A stretch of DNA of 33,799 bases. Origin: an uncultured Actinomycetes bacterium. Its GTDB lineage: Bacteria; Actinomycetota; Actinomycetes; Nanopelagicales; Nanopelagicaceae. The DNA lies in NCBI GenBank assembly GCA_903904665.1, contig CAIVDO010000024.1:1-33799 (forward strand), given 5' to 3'. Position 1 is the stretch's first letter, and each line of letters starts with the position of its first letter. Made by a program: the position numbers and the translations under genes. Below are positions 23,988 to 30,807 of the stretch, one piece after another. A model generated the notes under the pieces. It ran no database searches and was not told where the DNA came from. It saw only the letters and a list, made by a program, of their open reading frames with translations.

Positions 23988-25766
23988 ATGAAGCGTTTAC
24001 TCAAGCTAATCTCTGTGGCAGTTCTTGCCTTTGCAATCAGCGCACCTGTCACCACCGGTGCACTAGCTAGTACTGGCGAACTAGGCCCATCGTGGCCAAT
24101 TCCAAATGATGCCGAACTTGGTCAGCATGTCTTTAGCTTCACTGATATGTACGGCGAACCCTCATCCAATCTTTATACAAGTGACTACAAACCTCGCCAA
24201 GTTGAAAAGGCGGTGTGCGCTTCTGTTACAGATCCCATTTGTGCAAATGGTTATGGTTATGACGCGATTTTACCGCAGTGCGCAAATGATGCAGATATCA
24301 ACTGCATCTCTGACTTTGGTATTACTGATGCACAACAAAGCAACACAAGTGCAAAGTTTCAGCGCTATTTTCCACTCAAAGCACTTAATGAATTTGTAGG
24401 ATCACCTACTTTGGGAGTTCCAAGCGGAACCACAGGAAGCATCTACTCATTACCTGAGGCGAATTTCGGCGCAAGTGATCTCTATTTTGTCCGCGTAACA
24501 ACATCTGGAAGCGGAAATCAACAGAGTTCAAATCTAAGCAGTTTAGATATTCAGGTTTATCCAGTTAACTATCATGAAGCCTCATATGGTCAAGATGCAT
24601 TTGATGCAGGCCTGCGCTCATTTACTGACAGCACACACACCACTGCGGGTTGGGGCTGGGCGGCTCCAGGAATTACTGCCAATGTTTTCTGTGTTGCAAA
24701 CTCAGTGACGGAGAAGAAATGTTTACAACGCTATGAGTTTCCAGCCAATAAGCGCTACTTTCTAAAGATTCGCATGAGCAAGATTCCTTCCGGCTGGCTT
24801 CATGGAAGAATCGCAAAGCAAGATATTTCAATTACTACAAGCGGTAATTCTTCAACTTTATCTATTGCAGGTGAACCTGTTTCAGTTCCTGCGGTGTACA
24901 AGATGTATAAATGGAATGAAATCCCAGCTGATCTGCAATCACATTACGATGTAAATACCGGCTACTACCTCAGCGATCCAGCAAGAAACGATCCCAATAG
25001 CAGTGGTCCAGGTGGGCGAAGTGCAGGAAATGTCGATCCACTCAAGCGCAATGTCATTCTCAAACCAGATGCCTGGAGCACTCTAGGCATGGAGCAGTTA
25101 AAGTTACTTTTGCCCTTTGTAAATGATGAGGCCACTGGCGTTTTATCTACATGGACAATCAGAACTTTATCGCCAGGGGAGATGTCTGGTTCAAACCAGT
25201 GTTTCAACGATACTTCTCGAATCACCGGAATGGTTGCAACCAATGCAACTCAATACTCAGCTGGACCTCCTACCTTTGATGCTTCGACTCAAACACTTAT
25301 CTATAAAGTGGGAGCACCTCACTTCACCGATAAGAAAGTTGTTTTTGAAGGCACATATGACTTGAGCATCCCTTCAGATATTGCACGTTGCATCTATAAG
25401 TTTTCAAATGCACCAATCAAGGCCGAGATTTCAATTGTGGCCCCTGATGGCACAGCAAAAGTAGCTTCAACGACCCTGGTTGAGAGAAATGGCTGGCTTT
25501 TATTTTCAGCTAATGGTTTCACTTTCTCTTCTCCAACAATTACCGTGAAGTTATTCCAGGATGCACCAGTGGTTACTCCTACGCCAACTCCAACACCAAC
25601 CGTTGACCCAACTCCAACACCAACACCTACTGAAACAATCAGCGCAACACCAACACCTAAACCAACGGTTGCTAAGAAGATCACAATTACCTGCGTTAAG
25701 GGCAAGGTAGTGAAGAAGGTCAGCGCTATTAAGCCTGTATGTCCACAGGGATATAAGAAGAAATGA
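23988..25766 (+). CDS. Secreted array protein 5, long subfamily
   Basis: This 592-residue exported protein starts at ATG 23988 behind GAGGGAG; the frame also has a GTG four codons earlier. The signal peptide ends near GALAS. It has the N-terminal C-x7-C (QCANDADINCISDF), GWLHGRIAKQDISI, the shared VATNATQY...GPPTFDAS segment, the Ig-like stretch (APHFTDKKVVFEGTYDL, ARCIYKF, GWLLFSANGFTFSSPTI), a Thr-Pro stalk (DNA about 25576-25666) and the C-terminal module (TITCVKGK ... CPQGYKKK). It starts the second + unit, 19 nt before protein 6. No promoter could be assigned with confidence in the ~45 bases after the terminator. Function unknown. Confidence 0.85.
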   Translation: MKRLLKLISVAVLAFAISAPVTTGALASTGELGPSWPIPNDAELGQHVFSFTDMYGEPSSNLYTSDYKPRQVEKAVCASVTDPICANGYGYDAILPQCANDADINCISDFGITDAQQSNTSAKFQRYFPLKALNEFVGSPTLGVPSGTTGSIYSLPEANFGASDLYFVRVTTSGSGNQQSSNLSSLDIQVYPVNYHEASYGQDAFDAGLRSFTDSTHTTAGWGWAAPGITANVFCVANSVTEKKCLQRYEFPANKRYFLKIRMSKIPSGWLHGRIAKQDISITTSGNSSTLSIAGEPVSVPAVYKMYKWNEIPADLQSHYDVNTGYYLSDPARNDPNSSGPGGRSAGNVDPLKRNVILKPDAWSTLGMEQLKLLLPFVNDEATGVLSTWTIRTLSPGEMSGSNQCFNDTSRITGMVATNATQYSAGPPTFDASTQTLIYKVGAPHFTDKKVVFEGTYDLSIPSDIARCIYKFSNAPIKAEISIVAPDGTAKVASTTLVERNGWLLFSANGFTFSSPTITVKLFQDAPVVTPTPTPTPTVDPTPTPTPTETISATPTPKPTVAKKITITCVKGKVVKKVSAIKPVCPQGYKKK

Positions 25767-25785
25767 CAGAAAAGGATGGTACAAA

Positions 25786-27672
25786 GTGAAGACACGTAAT
25801 AACTTTATTGTTGTCGCCGCATTAATGGTTTCACTTGTTGTGCCCTCGTTTTCTAGCTTTGCCGCTGACTATCCGGAGGGCGTGCCAGCGCCAAATCGTG
25901 ATTGTGGCACTGCAGCTGGCGCCAAAGTCACTGATTCAATTACCGGCAAAGAACTCACGTGCACGGCCGGTAGCACTAAAAGTACGTGGCAGAACTCTGA
26001 TGGAACGATAGTTCCAGAGACAACTATTCAAGATCCCACCGTTATAGATCAGGCAAAAGAGCCTGCTCCCGTAGGTGAAAATGATGAGCAGTGGATTGCT
26101 CCAGATCCAAGCTCACCTAACACAATCGGTTATGTTGCCAATGAAAATCTCTTCTATAAGCATCAGCAATCCTCCTTTGCATCATTTACTCAAGACTCTG
26201 CAGGAACAATCACCGCAGTTGAGCTCTGCAAAGATGCAACCTGCGCATTTAACTCGCTGCAAAGATTTGATGCAGTGCTCCCAGAATGCGGCGTAGTCGC
26301 AACGAACTGTATTAGCGAGGTTTTTGCTAAGGATGAGGCCGGTAAAGCTGTTGCTGTAAAAGTTATTGGTGCATTTCCTGAACTGACTCCCGATGTCTTT
26401 AAGGGAGATTCATCGATTAATCTGCCAACCGGCTCTGTTCCACTACTTGTTGATATTCCTTCTAAGCCACATGATGGAGGCACCACATACATGGTGCGCG
26501 CCCTTGTTAATGGTTTTCGAGATAAGAGCAAGAACCAGAGTAAGTTCGTGATTGAAAACTTTGACACACAGATCTACGCCGTGAAATTAAAGACGGGTAA
26601 GTACGCTACAAATTCAATGTCATCGGATGTCACTCGCTATAACAAGGGTGATCGTCCATATGACAACCCTGGTAGCCGCGCAGCAGAGATCTGTGCAGCA
26701 TCATCGGCAACGCAGTGCGCCCTTAGCTACGCCCTTCCTGAAAATCTCTCCTTAGGCGTTGAGATTAAATTCTCAGCAGGAATCTCTGGCTGGTTACGTG
26801 GCCGGGTCAAAAAGCCTCAAGTAACTATTACTGGTGATGCAACAACTGGCCAAACTCTTCGCATGGAGGGCTTTGCTATCCATGTTCCATCTATCTATAA
26901 GTGGATTCCAAAGTCACCGCTTCCAGCAACTCTTGTCACTTTCTATAAAGATGGTTTGCCTACTTACGGCTCACACTTTGTTCTAAGTGGAACAGATGGA
27001 ACTAAGCCAGAAAATATGATTACACAATATGGTGGTACGGCATTTAAAGATCAGCATCAGTGGGATGAGTTTCTTGCCTGGCTACCCGTTGTGGGGGATA
27101 AGGCCGTTGTAAATCCAACGTTTTGGAACATTGGAACTATGTCGAACTGGGAAGATCAAAGCGATAAGAACAATCCCTGCTTTGCCTCTGCTACCAATCT
27201 TGTTGGTATCGTGACAACAAATGCAACACAGTTCCTTGAAGGACCACCAGATTTCATTGCCTCTAGTGGCACATTGGATTATCAAGTCGCCTCGCCTCAC
27301 TTCACACCTAAGGGTGATGTCTTTGCTGGTACCTATGACTTAGTAATGTCATCTGCAGTAGCCCGTTGCCTCTATAAATTCACAGCCGCTCCAGTAAAAG
27401 CAACTGTCTCTGTTGCAGGAGATAACGCCAGCCAAGTTGTTACAACTTTCTTAAGTGAGTCAGCTGGTTGGTTGCATCTTGGTGCATACGGTTTCTCATT
27501 TTCTAATCCAACGATCCGTGTGAAGTTGACTCAAGATGTGCCTGCTAAAACCACAACCACTGCCACAACTGCAGTAGCTAAGAAGATCACTATCACATGC
27601 GTCAAGGGTAAAAACTTCAAGAAAGTAACTGGGCTAAAACCTACCTGCCCAGCTGGATATAAGAGAAAATAG
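25786..27672 (+). CDS. Secreted array protein 6, long subfamily with extra N-terminal domain
   Basis: This 628-residue exported protein uses a GTG start with AAAGGA 9 nt upstream and has a signal peptide ending near SSFAA. It carries an extra ~55-residue N-terminal segment with DCGTAAGAK...GKELTC and a following Trp. This resembles a small two-cysteine domain common in actinobacterial secreted proteins. Then come the family C-x6-C (ECGVVATNCISEV), GWLRGRVKKPQVTI, VTTNATQFLEGPPDF, the Ig-like stretch (SPHFTPKGDVFAGTYDL, ARCLYKF, AYGFSFSNPTI), a short Thr-rich linker (KTTTTATTAVA) and the C-terminal module (TITCVKGKNFKK ... CPAGYKRK). Its last 68 nt or so of module DNA are almost identical to protein 7. 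Function unknown. Confidence 0.85.
   Translation: MKTRNNFIVVAALMVSLVVPSFSSFAADYPEGVPAPNRDCGTAAGAKVTDSITGKELTCTAGSTKSTWQNSDGTIVPETTIQDPTVIDQAKEPAPVGENDEQWIAPDPSSPNTIGYVANENLFYKHQQSSFASFTQDSAGTITAVELCKDATCAFNSLQRFDAVLPECGVVATNCISEVFAKDEAGKAVAVKVIGAFPELTPDVFKGDSSINLPTGSVPLLVDIPSKPHDGGTTYMVRALVNGFRDKSKNQSKFVIENFDTQIYAVKLKTGKYATNSMSSDVTRYNKGDRPYDNPGSRAAEICAASSATQCALSYALPENLSLGVEIKFSAGISGWLRGRVKKPQVTITGDATTGQTLRMEGFAIHVPSIYKWIPKSPLPATLVTFYKDGLPTYGSHFVLSGTDGTKPENMITQYGGTAFKDQHQWDEFLAWLPVVGDKAVVNPTFWNIGTMSNWEDQSDKNNPCFASATNLVGIVTTNATQFLEGPPDFIASSGTLDYQVASPHFTPKGDVFAGTYDLVMSSAVARCLYKFTAAPVKATVSVAGDNASQVVTTFLSESAGWLHLGAYGFSFSNPTIRVKLTQDVPAKTTTTATTAVAKKITITCVKGKNFKKVTGLKPTCPAGYKRK
27577..27644 (+). repeat. 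Near-identical 68-nt copy (first) of the C-terminal module DNA
   Basis: It matches 29342-29409 at 67 of 68 positions by eye, including silent third positions. The surrounding coding sequences of proteins 6 and 7 are far more diverged. Confidence 0.85.
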
Positions 27673-27676
27673 CGTA

Positions 27677-29437
27677 ATGAAGAAATTTATATCAGTATTA
27701 GTTGCGATAGCCCTTTCGAGCTTTGTAATCTCAGCAAATGCTGCAGTACCAGATGAAGAGTGGCGCCAATCTCCACCTCCAACAGCCGATGCATCGTGGG
27801 GAATTTTGGCGCAAGGCATCCAGCAGAGTAATACAACTTTTGCGCACCCACAGTTGATGAGCTTTACAGCAGATAAATATGAGATTGGGACTGGCAAAGT
27901 TCTAACGGTCAAGGTCTGTCATAGTTTTGCACAATCTGAATGTCCTCATGAGGAGTATCAAAAGTATGGTTCACCCGTTGGAATGTGTAACTCTGAATCA
28001 TCAGATTGCATCGAAGAAGTGGGTGCAACAACCTCCACAGGTGAGAAATTAACAGTTAATTTTGTAAAGGATTTCCCGGGCAAAACCGGTTGGGAGTTTG
28101 TGGGCGATAAAGCTGCCAATTTACCGACTTCGGGAAGTACTTTCTTAGTAGATGTTCCTGGTGCGCCTCATGCCAGTGGCTCTTTGTACCTAATCTCATC
28201 GATTATTGGCGCCACCAGAATGCCGCAGGATGCAAAGTTCGGTCCGGCAACTTTGGAAACCTCTATCTGGCCAGTTCGTTTATTGACCGGTACGTATGAT
28301 GTCTATCCAGAGTCGACGGATCCAAATATGTACTCTGGATTAGGAATCAACTCAGGTGGGGGACCTACATTTTGTGAAGGTGTACAGAGCTCTAAGACGC
28401 AGTGCGCAATGCCCGAAGCCGCACCCCTCAACGTTGCATTTTCATTAAAGTTCAAATTAACAACGTCTATTACCGGTTGGCTCAGTGGACGTATTTCCAA
28501 TGTTGATGCCTCATTGACTCGCGATAGCGATGGAACCCAGCATCTTGCAGTTTCAGCGCTACCTGTTCGCGTTCCAACAATCTTTGGCTGGGTGCAAAAG
28601 AGTCAAACTCCAACAGATCTAGCTAGATTCTATTCCGATATGGATCCTTTTGTTTTGAATATGGGAAATGGTTACGGAAAGTGTTTGGATCCTGCTGGCG
28701 TCGTTGGCCCATGTAACCCTAAATATTGGGAGAGTGTCTTAAGAAATCCTGGAAACTCACAGGATGGTATGAAAGAGTTTGCGATGTGGCTGCCTCTTAT
28801 TAAAGACAGTGCAGCTGCGGCGCCAACAGCATGGTATTTCCACAATGAAAATGGAAATATTGGATCTCAGTGCGTTGATTCCCAATCACAGATCACCGGC
28901 CTTGTTACAACAAACGCCACGGTATTTATCCCTGGACCGCCATCATTTAATGCAAGTGAAGGAACTTTGGATTACAAAGTCTTAGCCCCGCACTTTTTAC
29001 CTGATGGCGTTGTTTTTCAAGGTACATATGATTTGTTGATAAGTTCAACGGTTGCGCGCTGTCTCTATAAGTTCACATCGGCGCCCATAAAGGCAACCGT
29101 CTCTGTTGTTTCAGACTCTGGGGTTACTCAGGTCGTTACAACCACGATCTCTGAGCGAGATGGCTTTATTCACTTAGCTGCCAATGGCTTCACCTTCTCT
29201 AATCCTACGATTAAGGTAAAGCTGACACAGGACGTAGTCGTTGAGCCAACTCCTACTCCAACTCCTACTCCAACGCCGCAACCGCTCGTAACAGCAACTC
29301 CAACGCCCACTGCCAGCGCAACTGCAACACTCAAGCCTGTGGCTAAGAAGATCACTATCACATGCGTCAAGGGTAAGAACTTCAAGAAAGTAACTGGGCT
29401 AAAACCTACATGTCCTGCCGGCTATAAGAAGAAGTAG
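27677..29437 (+). CDS. Secreted array protein 7, long subfamily
   Basis: This 586-residue exported protein begins 4 nt after protein 6 (TAG-CGTA-ATG), so the two are translated from one mRNA. The signal peptide ends near SANAA. Features are C-x6-C (MCNSESSDCIEEV), LPTSGSTFLVDVPGAPHASG (parallel to protein 6), GWLSGRISNVDASL, VTTNATVFIPGPPSF, the Ig-like stretch (APHFLPDGVVFQGTYDL, ARCLYKF, ANGFTFSNPTI), a Thr-Pro stalk (DNA about 29248-29328) and the C-terminal module (TITCVKGKNFKK ... CPAGYKKK). It is the last gene of the + arm and converges on the nuclease gene with a 13-nt gap. Function unknown. Confidence 0.85.
   Translation: MKKFISVLVAIALSSFVISANAAVPDEEWRQSPPPTADASWGILAQGIQQSNTTFAHPQLMSFTADKYEIGTGKVLTVKVCHSFAQSECPHEEYQKYGSPVGMCNSESSDCIEEVGATTSTGEKLTVNFVKDFPGKTGWEFVGDKAANLPTSGSTFLVDVPGAPHASGSLYLISSIIGATRMPQDAKFGPATLETSIWPVRLLTGTYDVYPESTDPNMYSGLGINSGGGPTFCEGVQSSKTQCAMPEAAPLNVAFSLKFKLTTSITGWLSGRISNVDASLTRDSDGTQHLAVSALPVRVPTIFGWVQKSQTPTDLARFYSDMDPFVLNMGNGYGKCLDPAGVVGPCNPKYWESVLRNPGNSQDGMKEFAMWLPLIKDSAAAAPTAWYFHNENGNIGSQCVDSQSQITGLVTTNATVFIPGPPSFNASEGTLDYKVLAPHFLPDGVVFQGTYDLLISSTVARCLYKFTSAPIKATVSVVSDSGVTQVVTTTISERDGFIHLAANGFTFSNPTIKVKLTQDVVVEPTPTPTPTPTPQPLVTATPTPTASATATLKPVAKKITITCVKGKNFKKVTGLKPTCPAGYKKK
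29342..29409 (+). repeat. Near-identical 68-nt copy (second) of the C-terminal module DNA
   Basis: Partner of 27577-27644, with one A/G difference. It covers the first cysteine up to just before the second cysteine of the module. Confidence 0.85.
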
Positions 29438-29450
29438 CCGTTAGAAAATA

Positions 29451-30134
29451 TTAGAGAAGATCTAATCCATTTCGTGCACTAAGAAATTGGCAGGTTGTAC
29501 ATGTAGGGCCAGACTCTGGAATTTGACCCTCTAATACATTAATAAAATCACCGATCACGCGCATAAAATTATCGTGATCGCGCTCAACGGCAACGTATTT
29601 TTCAAAGACACCAAATCCTGCATTACTGGGATTATCGCCAACGGTATGTGTTGGTTTCCAGACAAGTAGCCCCATTGAAGCAACTTCAACGGCTTTTCCT
29701 GCAGCGGGATTTTCAAGTGCAAAGGCGTAGGCCTCTAATTGTGGCGAGTAAAAAGCTCCGCTATCTCGCTCTGAATCAGATACTTTGCAATCGATTAAAC
29801 CTGCGCTGCCATCATCATTTGTTGAGAGTAGATCGTACTTACCCAAAATGCGCCAGCGCGTATCAGCGCCATTGATGTGCAAAGGCTTGCTCTTAACGAA
29901 CTCACCCCATTTAGTAACTGTGCCTGGGCGAAGTGATGGATCGATAGTGGGCATATCGGCCTTTTGAAAAAACTCTTCTTGTAGCGATGACAAAGTGCCA
30001 ACTAAAGGCATAGTCATCGGCGCACTTACTTTGTACCAGTACTTAACCCATAGACAGCGCTTGCATGTAGAAAGGCCAAAAGTTAAATCGGAAGGGGAGA
30101 TGTTTTCGCGGGCAGGCTTGAGAGGTTTTTTCAT
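29451..30134 (-). CDS. PD-(D/E)XK nuclease, Cas4/RecB-like, with four cysteines
   Basis: The 227-residue protein has the RecB-type nuclease core: Asp101 in GKYDLL, the D-x-K pair Asp115/Lys117 in LIDCKVSD, and the Q-x3-Y motif Gln132/Tyr136 in PQLEAYAFAL. Two cysteines near the N-terminus (C24, C27 in STCKRCLW) and two near the C-terminus (C212, C215 in TCTTCQF) flank it. This is the layout of nucleases that hold an iron-sulfur cluster around the core, though Cas4 itself has 1+3 cysteines. It would cut or trim single-stranded DNA ends. No CRISPR array or cas genes are in the window, so a repair role is more likely. AAGGAG lies ~11 nt upstream of the ATG. It follows the LysE gene by 15 nt. Confidence 0.82.
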   Translation of the reverse strand: MKKPLKPARENISPSDLTFGLSTCKRCLWVKYWYKVSAPMTMPLVGTLSSLQEEFFQKADMPTIDPSLRPGTVTKWGEFVKSKPLHINGADTRWRILGKYDLLSTNDDGSAGLIDCKVSDSERDSGAFYSPQLEAYAFALENPAAGKAVEVASMGLLVWKPTHTVGDNPSNAGFGVFEKYVAVERDHDNFMRVIGDFINVLEGQIPESGPTCTTCQFLSARNGLDLL

Positions 30135-30149
30135 ATGGGCATTGTCTCC

Positions 30150-30794
30150 TTAGCCACTGACAATTGCGAAGAATAAAACTGAAAGGCCCAAGATGATCAT
30201 GATCGCTCCGCCCGTAGCTCGAAGTTTCTCTAGCCGGCTCGAATCTTTAGCTAACCACGCTCTGGCAGTTCCGGCCAATAAGCCCCATGAGCCATCAGAT
30301 ATGAAGGCGAGGGTAGAAAAGATTGCACCGAGGAGAATTAATTGAGCAGTGATATGGCCTTTATCGCGATCTATAAATTGAGGCAGGACTGCTGCATAGA
30401 AAACAATCGCCTTAGGGTTAAGTGCTCCTACCCAAAAACCATCGCGCATGGAGCGAATAGCAGTTGGAGCAAAATCTCCCTGCTTTGTCATATCAGCTGC
30501 ATGAACTCTGCGATGTCGTATTGCATCAAAACCTAAATACATTAAATACAATCCACCGCCCCATTGCACTGCGGTGTATGCAAGATCTGAACGCTGAAGA
30601 ATCGGACCTAAACCAAGGGCCACAAAGACTGATAAAACAAAAGAGCCTGTGACATTTCCTGCAACTGTAAAGACGGCTACTGTGCGACCCCAGGCGATGG
30701 CCCGAGCGATTACAAATAAAACGCTCGGGCCAGGCGCCAAGATAATAATCATCGCGGCAACGATGTATTCAGCTAACCGCGAAGGAATTATCAC
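30150..30794 (-). CDS. LysE/RhtB-family amino-acid exporter
   Basis: The 214-residue membrane protein has six predicted spans and the family N-terminus: VAAMIIILAPGPSVLFVIARAIAWGRT, with the conserved P-G-P. GALNPKAIVFYAAVLPQF is the second family signature. Such transporters export amino acids or their derivatives. It starts with GTG 10 nt after the uracil permease stop, and TAATAT plus seven bases precedes the GTG. An internal leaderless promoter is therefore possible in addition to read-through. Confidence 0.92.
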   Translation of the reverse strand: MIIPSRLAEYIVAAMIIILAPGPSVLFVIARAIAWGRTVAVFTVAGNVTGSFVLSVFVALGLGPILQRSDLAYTAVQWGGGLYLMYLGFDAIRHRRVHAADMTKQGDFAPTAIRSMRDGFWVGALNPKAIVFYAAVLPQFIDRDKGHITAQLILLGAIFSTLAFISDGSWGLLAGTARAWLAKDSSRLEKLRATGGAIMIILGLSVLFFAIVSG

Positions 30795-30807
30795 AGGTCA
30801 GATATTA
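30795..30807 (-). promoter_or_regulatory. Internal leaderless -10 element of the LysE gene
   Basis: TAATAT (30807-30802) plus seven bases precedes the GTG start at 30794. Its first three bases are also the stop codon of the upstream permease. Confidence 0.5.

Noticed and set aside
25394-25795. Val-Gly-rich open frames opposite the array genes (also 17986-18195 and 29170-29385)
   Set aside because: They are the antisense reading of Thr-Pro codon repeats; no start signals and no independent support.
16093-29437. LPXTG sortase signals or known repeat anchors in the array proteins
   Set aside because: No LPXTG-like motif plus hydrophobic tail was found; the C-termini are basic and end directly after the C-x15-C module.
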